A stretch of 64,000 nt of DNA from Luzula sylvatica. Lineage: Eukaryota > Streptophyta > Magnoliopsida > Poales > Juncaceae. Each line of letters starts with the position of its first letter. The stretch's first letter is position 1. The notes beneath the pieces are model-generated. The model ran no database searches. It worked only from the letters and a program-made list of their open reading frames with translations, and was not told the origin of the DNA. A program made the translations under genes and the position numbers. Below, in pieces: positions 36,650 through 49,097 of this stretch. Where the stretch lies: NCBI GenBank assembly GCA_946800325.1, contig OX326959.1, forward strand, positions 34,481,027-34,545,026, in the 5' to 3' direction.

Positions 36650-39600
36650 ATATCAATTATCATTTTTTCTAAAAAAGAACAAAATAGTTCTCTAAAATGA
36701 TCAAAATACTTCATTATTCATGTTTTTCTCAAAAAGTTCCGTGATTGAAGACTAACACATACAAATTTCTATTTTCCCAATTTTTTGCAAAAAATCAAAA
36801 ACTGAAGTCTAACACCTTCAAAAATATCAATTATAATTTTTTCTAAAAAAGACCAAAATATTTCTCAAAAATGAGCAAAATACTTCATTTTTCATATTTT
36901 TCTCAAAAAACTCCGGGATTGAAGACTAACACATACAAATTTCTATTTTTCCTACTTTTTCCATAAAATCAAAAACTGAAGTATAACACCTTCAAAAATA
37001 TCAATTATCATTTTTTCTAAAAAAGACCAAAATAGTTCTCTAAAATGAGCAAAATACTTCAGTTTTCATGTTTTTCTCAAAAAACTTCGTGATTGAAGAC
37101 TAACACATACAAATTTCTATTTTTCCTATTTTTTGCAAAAAATCAAAAATTGAAGTCTAACACCTTCAAAAATATCAATTATCATTTTTTCTAAAAAAGA
37201 CCAAAATAGTTCTCTAAAATGATTAAAATACTTCATTTTTCATGTTGTTCTCAAAAAACTCCGGGATTGAAGACTAACACATACAAATTTCTATTTTTCC
37301 AATTTTTTGCATAAAATCAAAAACTGAAGTCTAACACCTTCAAAAATATCAATTATCATTTTTTCTAAAAAAGACCAAAATAGTTCTCTAAAATGATCAA
37401 AATACTTCATTTTTCATGTTGTTCTCAAAAAACTCCGGGATTGAAGACTAGCACATACAAATTTCTATTTTTCCAATTTTTTGCATAAAATCAAAAACTG
37501 AAGTCTAACACCCTCAAAAATATCAATTATCATTTTTTCTAAAAGAGTCCAAACTAGTTCTCTAAAATGAGCAAAATACTTCAGTTTTCATGTTTTTCTC
37601 AAAAAACTCCGGGATTGAAGACTAACACATACAAATTTCTATTTTTCCAATTTTTTTGCATAAAATCAAAAACTGAAGTCTAACACCTTCAAAAATATCA
37701 ATTATCATTTGTTCTAAAAAAGACCAAAATAGTTCTCTAAAATGAGCAAAATACTTCATTTTTCATGTTTTTCTCAAAAAATTCCGGGATTGAAGACTAA
37801 CACATACAAATTTCTATTTTTCCTATTTTTTGCATAAAATCAAAAACTGAAGTCTAACACCTTCAAAAATATCAGTTTTCATTTTTTCTAAAAAAGACGA
37901 AAATAGTTCTCTAAAATGAGCAAAATACTTCATTTTTCATGTTTTTCTCAAAAAACTCCGGGATTGAAGACTAACACATACAAATTTCTATTTTTCCAAT
38001 TTTTTGCATAAAATCAAAAACTGAAGTCTAACACCTTCAAAAATATCAATTATCATTTTTTCTAAAAAAGGCCAAAATAGTTCTCTAAAATGATCAAAAT
38101 ACTTCATTATTCATGTTTTTCTCAAAAAATTCCGTTATTGAAGACTAACACATACAAATTTCTATTTTCCCAATTTTTTGCAAAAAATCAAAAACTGAAG
38201 TCTAACACCTTCCAAAATATCAACTATCATTTTTTCTAAAAAATACCAAAATAGTTCTCTAAAATGAGCAAAATACTTCATTTTTCATGTTATTCTCCAA
38301 AAATTCCGTGATTGAAGACTAACACATACAAATTTCTATTTTTCCAATATTTTGCAAAAAATCAAAAACTGAAGTCTAACACCTTCAAAAATATCAATTA
38401 TCATTTTTTCTAAAAGAGTCCAAAATAATTCTCTAAAATGAGAAAAATACTTCATTTTTCATGTTTTTCTCAAAAAACTTCGTGATTGAAGACTAACACA
38501 TACAAATTTCTATTTTTCCTACTTTTTCCATCAAATCAAAAACTGAAGTCTAACACCTTCAAAAATATCAATTATCATTTTTTCTAAATAGGACCAAAAT
38601 ATATCTCTAAAATGAGCAAAATACTTCATTTTTCATGTTTGTCTCAAAAAATTCCGGGATTGAAGACTAACACATACAAATTTCTATTTTTTCCTATTTT
38701 TTGCATAAAATCAAAAACTGAAGTCTAACACTTTCAAAAATATCAATTATCATTTTTTTCTAAAAAAGACCAAAATAGTTCTCTAAAATGAGCAAAATAC
38801 TTCATTTTTAATGTTTTTCTCAAAAAACTCCGGGATTGAAGACTAACACATACAAATTTCAATTTTTCCAATTTTTTGCATAAAATCAAAAACTGATGTC
38901 TAACACCTTCAAAAATATCAATTATCATTTTCTCTAAAAAAGACCAAAATAGTTCTCTAAAATGAGCAAAATACTTCAATATTCATGTTTTTCTCAAAAA
39001 ATTCCGTGATTGAAGACTAACACATACAAATTTCTATTTTCCCAATTTTTTTTGCAAAAAATCAAAAACTGAAGTCTAACACCTTCAAAAATATCAATTA
39101 TCTTTTTTTCTAAAAAAGACCAAAATAGTTCTCTAAAATGAGCAAAATACTTCATTTTTCATGTTTTTCTCGAAAAACTCCGGGATTGAAGACTAACACA
39201 TACAAATTTCTATTTTTCCTATTTTTTGCATAAAATCAAAAACTGATGTCTAACACCTTCAAAAATATCAATTATCATTTTTTCTAAAAAAGACCAAAAT
39301 AGTTCTCTAAAATGAGCAAAATACTTCAATATTCACTTTTTTCTCAAAAAATTCCGTGATTGAAGACTAACACATACAAATTTCTATTTTCCCAATTTTT
39401 TTGCAAAAAATCACAAACTGAAGTCTAACACCTTCAAAAATATCAATTATCATTTTTTCTAAAAAACACCAAAATAGTTCTCTAAAATGAGCAAAATACT
39501 TCATTTTTCATGTTTTTCTCGAAAAACTCCGTGATTGAAGACTAACACATACAAATTTCTATTTTTCCTATTTTTTGCATAAAATCAAAAACTGAAGTCT

Positions 39601-39790
39601 AACACCTTCAAAAATATCAATTATCATTTTTTCTAAAAAAGACCATACTAGTTCTCTAAAATGAGCAAAATACTTCATTTTTCATGTTTTTCTCGAAAAA
39701 CTCCGTGATGGAAGACTAACACATACAAATTTCTATTTTTCCTATTTTTTGCATAAAATCAAAAACTGAAGTCTAACACCTTCAAAAATA
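36650..39790 (+). repeat. 3,138-bp segmental duplication, copy 1 (18 monomers)
   Basis: GACCAAAATATTTCTC at 36,851 recurs at 39,989 and GACTAGCACATAC at 37,446 recurs at 40,584, both offset by 3,138. Shared rare states include GATTAAAATACTTC and AAGTATAACACC. Part of this copy (about 37,300-38,450) also matches about 29,990-31,150, 7,311 bp upstream: GACTAGCACATAC is at 30,135, and CCTTCCAAAATATC also matches. The 15-monomer duplication therefore lies between two related flanks. Confidence 0.85.
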
Positions 39791-41950
39791 TCAATTATCA
39801 TTTTTTCTAAAAAAGAACAAAATAGTTCTCTAAAATGATCAAAATACTTCATTATTCATGTTTTTCTCAAAAAGTTCCGTGATTGAAGACTAACACATAC
39901 AAATTTCTATTTTCCCAATTTTTTGCAAAAAATCAAAAACTGAAGTCTAACACCTTCAAAAATATCAATTATAATTTTTTCTAAAAAAGACCAAAATATT
40001 TCTCAAAAATGAGCAAAATACTTCATTTTTCATATTTTTCTCAAAAAACTCCGGGATTGAAGACTAACACATACAAATTTCTATTTTTCCTACTTTTTCC
40101 ATAAAATCAAAAACTGAAGTATAACACCTTCAAAAATATCAATTATCATTTTTTCTAAAAAAGACCAAAATAGTTCTCTAAAATGAGCAAAATACTTCAG
40201 TTTTCATGTTTTTCTCAAAAAACTTCGTGATTGAAGACTAACACATACAAATTTCTATTTTTCCTATTTTTTGCAAAAAATCAAAAATTGAAGTCTAACA
40301 CCTTCAAAAATATCAATTATCATTTTTTCTAAAAAAGACCAAAATAGTTCTCTAAAATGATTAAAATACTTCATTTTTCATGTTGTTCTCAAAAAACTCC
40401 GGGATTGAAGACTAACACATACAAATTTCTATTTTTCCAATTTTTTGCATAAAATCAAAAACTGAAGTCTAACACCTTCAAAAATATCAATTATCATTTT
40501 TTCTAAAAAAGACCAAAATAGTTCTCTAAAATGATCAAAATACTTCATTTTTCATGTTGTTCTCAAAAAACTCCGGGATTGAAGACTAGCACATACAAAT
40601 TTCTATTTTTCCAATTTTTTGCATAAAATCAAAAACTGAAGTCTAACACCTTCAAAAATATCAATTATCATTTTTTCTAAAAGAGTCCAAAATAATTCTC
40701 TAAAATGAGAAAAATACTTCATTTTTCATGTTTTTCTCAAAAAACTTCGTGATTGAAGACTAACACATACAAATTTCTATTTTTCCTACTTTTTCCATCA
40801 AATCAAAAACTGAAGTCTAACACCTTCAAAAATATCAATTATCATTTTTTCTAAATAGGACCAAAATATATCTCTAAAATGAGCAAAATACTTCATTTTT
40901 CATGTTTGTCTCAAAAAATTCCGGGATTGAAGACTAACACATACAAATTTCTATTTTTTCCTATTTTTTGCATAAAATCAAAAACTGAAGTCTAACACTT
41001 TCAAAAATATCAATTATCATTTTTTTCTAAAAAAGACCAAAATAGTTCTCTAAAATGAGCAAAATACTTCATTTTTAATGTTTTTCTCAAAAAACTCCGG
41101 GATTGAAGACTAACACATACAAATTTCAATTTTTCCAATTTTTTGCATAAAATCAAAAACTGATGTCTAACACCTTCAAAAATATCAATTATCATTTTCT
41201 CTAAAAAAGACCAAAATAGTTCTCTAAAATGAGCAAAATACTTCAATATTCATGTTTTTCTCAAAAAATTCCGTGATTGAAGACTAACACATACAAATTT
41301 CTATTTTCCCAATTTTTTTTGCAAAAAATCAAAAACTGAAGTCTAACACCTTCAAAAATATCAATTATCTTTTTTTCTAAAAAAGACCAAAATAGTTCTC
41401 TAAAATGAGCAAAATACTTCATTTTTCATGTTTTTCTCGAAAAACTCCGGGATTGAAGACTAACACATACAAATTTCTATTTTTCCTATTTTTTGCATAA
41501 AATCAAAAACTGATGTCTAACACCTTCAAAAATATCAATTATCATTTTTTCTAAAAAAGACCAAAATAGTTCTCTAAAATGAGCAAAATACTTCAATATT
41601 CACTTTTTTCTCAAAAAATTCCGTGATTGAAGACTAACACATACAAATTTCTATTTTCCCAATTTTTTTGCAAAAAATCACAAACTGAAGTCTAACACCT
41701 TCAAAAATATCAATTATCATTTTTTCTAAAAAACACCAAAATAGTTCTCTAAAATGAGCAAAATACTTCATTTTTCATGTTTTTCTCGAAAAACTCCGTG
41801 ATTGAAGACTAACACATACAAATTTCTATTTTTCCTATTTTTTGCATAAAATCAAAAACTGAAGTCTAACACCTTCAAAAATATCAATTATCATTTTTTC
41901 TAAAAAAGACCAAACTAGTTCTCTAAAATGAGCAAAATACTTCAATTTTC
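39791..41950 (+). repeat. 3,138-bp segmental duplication, copy 2, lacking five monomers
   Basis: The left part (about 39,791-40,650) matches copy 1 at 3,138 bp. The right part (about 40,650-41,900) matches copy 1 at 2,267 bp (the long T-run monomers at 38,743 and 41,010 are 2,267 apart). The difference, 871 bp, is five monomers. The switch falls near 40,650-40,690, where CACCTTC replaces CACCCTC and AGTCCAAAATAATTC appears. The two 78-residue reading frames at 38,743-38,979 and 41,010-41,246 are identical because they lie in these two copies. Confidence 0.85.
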
Positions 41951-42252
41951 ATGATTTTCTCAAAAAATTCCGTGATTGAAGACTAACACATACAAATTAC
42001 AATTTTTCCAATTTTTTGCACAAAATCAAAAACTGAAGTCTAACACCTTCAAAAATATCAATTATCATTTTTTCTAAAAAAGGCCAAAATAGTTCTCTAA
42101 AATGAGCAAAATACTTCTTTCATGTTTTTCTCAAAAAACTCCGTGATTGAAGACTAACACATACAAATTTCTATTTTTCCTATTTTTTGCATAAAATCAA
42201 AAACTGAAGTCTAACACCTTCAAAAATATCAATTATCATTTTTTCTAAAAAA

Positions 42253-43119
42253 GACCATACTAGTTCTCTAAAATGAGCAAAATACTTCATTTTTCATGTT
42301 TTTCTCGAAAAACTCCGTGATGGAAGACTAACACATACAAATTTCTATTTTTCCTATTTTTTGCATAAAATCAAAAACTGAAGTCTAACACCTTCAAAAA
42401 TATCAATTATCATTTTTTCTAAAAAAGACCAAACTAGTTCTCTAAAATGAGCAAAATACTTCATTTTTCATGATTTTCTCAAAAAATTCCGTGATTGAAG
42501 ACTAACACATACAAATTACAATTTTTCCAATTTTTTGCACAAAATCAAAAACTGAAGTCTAACACCTTCAAAAATATCAATTATCATTTTTTCTAAAAAA
42601 GACCAAAAAAGTTCTCTAAAATGAGCAAAATACTTCTTTCATGATTTTCTCAAAAAATTCCGTGATTGAAGACTAACACATACAAATTACAATTTTTCCA
42701 ATTTTTTGCATAAATTCAAAAACTGAAGTCTAACACCTTAAAAAATATCAATTATCATTTTTTCTAAAAAAGACCAAAATAGTTCTCTAAAATGAGCAAA
42801 ATACTTCAGTTTTCATGTTTTTCTCAAAAAACTCCGGGATTGAAGACTAACACATACAAATTTCTATTTTTCAAATTTTTTGCATAAAATCAAAAACTGA
42901 AGTCTAACACCTTCAAAAATATCAATTATCATTTTTTCTAAAAAAGAACAAAATAGTTCTCTAAAATGATCAAAATACTTCATTATTCATGTTTTTCTCA
43001 AAAAATTCCGTGATTGAAGACTAACACATACAAATTTCTATTTTCCCAATTTTTTGCACAAAATCAAAAACTGAAGTCTAACACCTTCAAAAATATCAAT
43101 TATCATTTTTTCTAAAAAA
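42253..43119 (+). repeat. Five-monomer tandem duplication (867 bp), copy 1
   Basis: GACCATACTAG at 42,253 recurs at 43,120. The five monomers between carry GACCAAAAAAGTTCTC, the short CTTCTTTCATG form, GCATAAATTCAAAAAC and TTTTTCAAATTTT, all repeated in the same order in the next copy. A related GACCATACTAG monomer lies at 39,641, 2,612 bp upstream. One difference is GATGGAAGAC near 42,322 against GATTGAAGAC in copy 2. Confidence 0.9.
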
Positions 43120-43985
43120 GACCATACTAGTTCTCTAAAATGAGCAAAATACTTCATTTTTCATGTTTTTCTCGAAAAACTCCGTGATTGAAGACTAACA
43201 CATACAAATTTCTATTTTTCCTATTTTTTGCATAAAATCAAAAACTGAAGTCTAACACCTTCAAAAATATCAATTATCATTTTTTCTAAAAAAGACCAAA
43301 CTAGTTCTCTAAAATGAGCAAAATACTTCATTTTTCATGATTTTCTCAAAAAATTCCGTGATTGAAGACTAACACATACAAATTACAATTTTTCCAATTT
43401 TTTGCACAAAATCAAAAACTGAAGTCTAACACCTTCAAAAATATCAATTATCATTTTTTCTAAAAAAGACCAAAAAAGTTCTCTAAAATGAGCAAAATAC
43501 TTCTTTCATGATTTTCTCAAAAAATTCCGTGATTGAAGACTAACACATACAAATTACAATTTTTCCAATTTTTTGCATAAATTCAAAAACTGAAGTCTAA
43601 CACCTTAAAAAATATCAATTATCATTTTTTCTAAAAAAGACCAAAATAGTTCTCTAAAATGAGCAAAATACTTCAGTTTTCATGTTTTTCTCAAAAAACT
43701 CCGGGATTGAAGACTAACACATACAAATTTCTATTTTTCAAATTTTTTGCATAAAATCAAAAACTGAAGTCTAACACCTTCAAAAATATCAATTATCATA
43801 TTTTCTAAAAAAGAACAAAATAGTTCTCTAAAATGATCAAAATACTTCATTATTCATGTTTTTCTCAAAAAATTCCGTGATTGAAGACTAACACATACAA
43901 ATTTCTATTTTCCCAATTTTTTGCACAAAATCAAAAACTGAAGTCTAACACCTTCAAAAATATCAATTATCATTTTTTCTAAAAA
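43120..43985 (+). repeat. Five-monomer tandem duplication (867 bp), copy 2
   Basis: This is the tandem partner of 42,253-43,119, with the same five monomers in order. One private change is TATCATATTTTC near 43,797. The match ends near 43,985, where the sequence reads GACAAAAATAGTTGTC instead of GACCATACTAG. Confidence 0.9.
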
Positions 43986-44052
43986 AGACAAAAATAGTTG
44001 TCTAAAATGAGCAAAATACTTCATTTTTCATGATTTTCTCAAAAAATTCCGT

Positions 44053-45443
44053 GATTGAAGACTAACACATACAAATCTCTATTTTTCCTACTTTTTCCAT
44101 AAAATCAAAAACTGAAGTCTAACACCTTCAAAAATATCAATTATCATTTTTTCTAAAAAAGACCAAATTAGTTCTCTAAAATGAGCAAAATACTTCAGTT
44201 TTCATGTTTTTCTCAAAAAACTCCGGGATTTAAGACTAACACATACAAATTTCTATTTTCCCAATTTTTTGCAAAAAATCAAAAACTGAAGTCTAACACC
44301 TTCAAAAATATCAATTATAATTTTTTCTAAAAAAGACCAAAATAGTTCTCAAAAATGAGCAAAATACTTCATTTTTCATGTTTTTCTCAAAAAACTCCGG
44401 GATTGAAGACTAACACATACAAATTTCTATTTTTCCTACTTTTTCCATAAAATCAAAAACTGAAGTCTAACACCTTAAAAAATAACAATTATAATTTTTT
44501 CTAAAAAAGACCAAAATAGTTCTCAAAAATGAGCAAAATACTTCATTTTTCATGTTTTTCTCAAAAAACTCCGGGATTGAAGACTAACACATACAAATTT
44601 CTATTTTTCCTACTTTTTCCATAAAATCAAAAGCTGAAGTCTAACACCTTAAAAAATATCAATAATCATTTTTTCTTAAAAAGACCAAAATAGTTCTCTA
44701 AAATGAGCAAAATACTTTATTTTTCATGATTTTGTCAAAAAACTCGGGGATTGAAGACTACCACATACAAATTTCTATTTTTCCTATTTTTTGCATAAAA
44801 TCGAAAACTGAAGTCTAACACCTTCAAAAATATCCATTATCAATTTTTCTAAAAAAGACCAAAATAGTTCTCTAAAATGAGCAAAATACTTCATTTTTCA
44901 TGATTTTCTCAAAACATTCCGTGATTGAAGACTAACACATACAAATTTCAATTTTTCCATTTTTTTGCAAAAAATCAAAAACTGAAGTCTAACACCTTAA
45001 AAAATATCAATTATCATTTTTTCTAAAAGAGTCCAAAATAGTTCTCTAAAATGAGAAAAATACTTCATTTTTCATGTTTTTCTCAAAAAACTTCGTGATT
45101 GAAGACTAACACATACAAATTTCTATTTTTCCTATTTTTTGCAAAAAATCAAAAACTGAAGTCTAACACCTTCAAAAATATCAATTATCAATTGTTCTAA
45201 AAAAGACCAAAATAGTTATCTAAAATGAGCAAAATATTTTTTTTTCATGTTTTTCTCAAAAAATTCCGGGATTGAAGACTAACACATACAAATTTCTATT
45301 TTTACTATTTTTTGCATAAAATCCAAAACTGAAGTCTAACACCTTCAAAAAGATCAATTATCATTTTTTCTAAAAAAGACCAAAATAGTTCTCTAAAATG
45401 AGCAAAATACTTCATTTTTCATGTTTTTCTCAAAAAACTACGG
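44053..45443 (+). repeat. Eight-monomer module shared with 5,578-6,969 and 14,589-15,981
   Basis: The order is the same in all three places: a CCGTG / TTCCTACTTTTTCC monomer; the GATTTAAG monomer with TTATAATTTTTTC; two TTCCTACTTTTTCC monomers with CACCTTAAAAAAT; a TCCATTATCA monomer; a TTTCAATTTTTCCA monomer with AAAAGAGTCC; the TTCGTG monomer with CAATTGTTC; and the TTTTTACTATT monomer with AAATCCAAAAC. An AACTACGGG ACATATAC monomer follows. The anchors 14,589 and 15,982 match 44,053 and 45,444 at 29,462-29,464 bp. This copy has many private changes (CTCGGGGATTG, GACTACCACATAC, AAATCGAAAAC, AAAACATTCCG). Confidence 0.8.
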
Positions 45444-45965
45444 GATTGAAGACTAACATATACAAATTTCTATTTTTCCAATTTTTTGCATAAAATCAGA
45501 AACTGAAGTCTAACACCTTCAAAAATATCAATTATCATTTTTTCTAAAAAAGACCAAAATAGTTCTCTAAAATGAGCAAAATACTTCCGTTTTCATGTTT
45601 TTCTCAAAAAACTCCGGGATTGAAGACTAACACATACAAATTTCTATTTTTCCAATTTTTTGCATAAAATCAAAAACTGAAGTCTAACACCTTCAAAAAT
45701 ATCAATTATCATTTTTTCTAAAAAAGACCAAAGTAGTTCTCTAAAATGATCAAAATACTTCATTATTCATGTTTTTCTCAAAAAATTCCGTGATTGAAGA
45801 CTAACACATACAAATTTCTATTTTCCCAATTTTTTGCACAAAATCAAAAACTGAAGTCTAACACCTTCAATAATATCAATTATCAATTGTTCTAAAAAAG
45901 ACCAAAATAGTTCTCTAAAATGAGCAAAATACTTCATTTTTCATGTTTTTCTCAAAAAATTCCGG

Positions 45966-48050
45966 GATTGAAGACTAACACATACAAATTTCTATTTTTA
46001 CTATTTTTTGCATAAAATCCAAAACTGAAGTCTAACACCTTCAAAAATATCAATTATCATTTTTTCTAAAAAAGACCAAAATAGTTCTCTAAAATGAGCA
46101 AAATACTTCATTTTTCATGTTTTTCTCAAAAAACTCCGGGATTGAAGACTAACATATACAAATTTCTATTTTTCCAATTTTTTACATAAAATCAAAAACT
46201 AAAGTCTAACACCTTCAAAAATATCAATTATCATTTTTTCTAAAAAAGACCAAAATAGTTCTCTAAAATGATCAAAATACTTCATTATTCATGTTTTTCT
46301 CAAAAAATTCCGTGATTGAAGACTAACACATACAAATTTCTATTTTCCCAATTTTTTGCAAAAAATCAAAAATTGAAGTCTAACACCTTCAAAAATATCA
46401 ATTATCTTTTTTTTTAAAAAAGTGCTAAATAGTTCTCTAAAATGAGCAAAATACTTCATTTTTCATGTTTTTCTCAAAAAACTCCGGGATTGAAGACTAA
46501 CACATACAAATTTCTATTTTTCCTACTTTTTCCATAAAATGAAAAACTGAAGTCTAACACCTTCAAAAATATCAATTATCATTTTTTCTAAAAAAGACCA
46601 AAATAGTTCTCTAAAATGAGCAAAATACTTCAGTTTTCATGTTTTTCTCAAAACCTCCGGGATTGAAGACTAACACATACAAATTTCTACTTTTCAAATT
46701 TTTTGCATAAAATCAAAAACTGAAGTCTAACACCTTCAAAAATAACAATTATCATTTTTTTCTAAAAAAGACCCAAATAGTTCTCTAAAATGATCAAAAT
46801 ACTTCATTATTCATGTTTTTCTCAAAAACTTCCGTGATTGAAGACTAACACATACAAATTTCTATTTTCCCAATTTTTTGCACAAAATCAAAAACTGAAG
46901 TCTAACACCTTCAAAAATATCAATTATCATTTTTTCTAAAAAAGACCAAAATAGTTCTCAAAAATGAGCAAAATACTTCTTTCATGTTTTTCTCAAAAAA
47001 CTCCGGGATTGAAGACTAACACATACAAATTTCTATTTTTCCTACTTTTTCCATAAAATCAAAAACTGAAGTCTAACACCTTCAAAAATAGCAATTATCA
47101 TTTTTTCTAAAAAAGACCAAAATATATCTCTAAAATGAGCAAAATACTTCATTTTTCATGTTTGTCTCAAAAAATTCCGGGATTGAAGACTAACACATAC
47201 AAATTTGTATTTTTCCTATTTTTTGCATAAAATCAAAAACTGAAGTCTAACACTTTCAAAAATATCAATTATCATTTTTTTCTAAAAAAGACCAAAATAG
47301 TTCTCTAAAATGAGCAAAATACTTCATTTTTCATGTTTTTCTTAAAAAACTCCGGGATTGAAGACTAACACATACAAATTTCTATTTTTCCAATTTTTTG
47401 CATAAAATCAAAAACTGATGTCTAACACCTTCAAAAATATCAATTATCATTTTTTCTAAAAAGGACCAAAATAGTTCTCTAAAATGAGCAAAATACTTCA
47501 ATATTCATGTTTTTCTCAAAAAATTCCGTGATTGAAGACTAACACATACAAATTTCTATTTTCCCAATTTTTTTGCAAAAAATCACAAACTGAAGTCTAA
47601 CACCTTCAAAAATATCAATTATCATTTTTTCTAAAAAACACCAAAATAGTTCTCTAAATTGAGCAAAATACTTCATTTTTCATGTTTTTCTCGAAAAACT
47701 CCATGATTGAAGACAAACACATACAAATTTATATTTTTCCTATTTTTTGCATAAAATCAAAAACTGAAGTCTAACACCTTCAAAAATATCACTTATCATT
47801 TTTTCTAAAAAAGAACAAACTAGTTCTCTAAAATGAGCAAAATACTTCATTTTTCATGATTTTCTCAAAAAATTCCGTGATTGAAGACTAACACATACAA
47901 ATTTCTATTTTTCCTAATTTTACCATAAAATCAAAAACTGAAGTCTAACACCTTCAAAAATATCAATTATCATTTTTTCTAAAAAAGACCAAAATAGTTC
48001 TCTAAAATGAGCAAAATACTTCCGGTTTCATGTTTTTCTCAAAAAACTCC
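45966..48050 (+). repeat. 12-monomer module, copy 3 (more diverged)
   Basis: This has the same monomer order as 7,982-9,990 and 17,724-19,750. Single changes not seen in the other copies include TTTTTTACATAAAATC, AAACTAAAGTC, AAGTGCTAAATAG, GACCCAAATAG, TTCTTAAAAAACTCC, CTAAATTGAGC and CTCCATGATTG. It is followed by a GATTTAAG-type monomer near 48,053, as in copy 2 (19,811). Confidence 0.8.
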
Positions 48051-49097
48051 GCGATTTAAGACTAACACATACAAATTTCTATTTTTCCAATTTTTTGCAT
48101 AAAATCCAAAACTGAAGTCTAACACCTTCAAAAATATCAATTATCATTTTTTCTAAAAAAGACCAAAATAGTTCTCTAAAATGATCAAAATACTTCATTA
48201 TTCATGTTTTTCTCAAAAAGTTCCGTGATTGCAGACTAACACATACAAATTTCTATTTTCCCATTCTTTTGCAAAAAATCAAAAACTGAAGTCTTAACAC
48301 CTTCAAAAATATCAATTATAATTTTTTCTAAAAAAAACCAAAATAGTTCTCAAAAATGAGCAAAATACTTCATTTTTCATGTTTTTCTCAAAAAACTCCG
48401 GGATTGAAGACTAACACATACAAATTTCTATTTTTCCTACTTTTTCCATAAAATCAAAAACTGAAGTCTAACACCTTCAAAAATATCAATTATAATTTTT
48501 TCTAAAAAAGACCAAAATAGTTCTCTAAAATGAGCAAAATACTTCAGTTTTCATGTTTTTCTAAAAAAACTTCGTGATTGAAGACTAACACATACAAATT
48601 TCTATTTTTCCTATTTTTTGCATAAAATCAAAAACTGAAGTCTAACACCTTCAAAAATATCAATTATCAATTGTTCTAAAAAAGACCAAAATAGTTCTCT
48701 AAAATGAGCAAAATACTTCAGTTTTCATGTTTTTCTCAAAAAACTCCGGGATTGAGGACTAACACATACAAATTTCTATTTTTCCAATTTTTTGCATAAA
48801 ATCAAAAACTGAAGTCTAACACCTTCAAAAATATCAATTATCATTTTTTCTTAAAAAGACCAAAATAGTTCTCTAAAATGATCAAAATACTTCATTATTC
48901 ATATTTTTCTCAAAAAATTCCGTGATTGAAGACTAACACATACAAATTTCTATTTTCCCAATTTTTTGCACAAAATCAAAAACTGAAGTCTAACACCTTC
49001 AAAAATATCAATTATCATTTTTTCTAAAAGAGTCCAAAATAGTTCTCTAAAATGAGCAAAATACTTCAGTTTTCATGTTTTTCTCAAAAAACTCCGG

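Noticed and set aside
38743..38979. 78-residue minus-strand open reading frame
   Set aside because: It consists of satellite sequence translated across two monomers with an internal 58-residue repeat, and it has no recognisable domain. A monomer-long frame is expected because the unit length is divisible by three.
41010..41246. Second 78-residue minus-strand open reading frame, identical to the first
   Set aside because: It is the same satellite frame in the duplicated block 2,267 bp away; its identity reflects recent duplication, not coding constraint.
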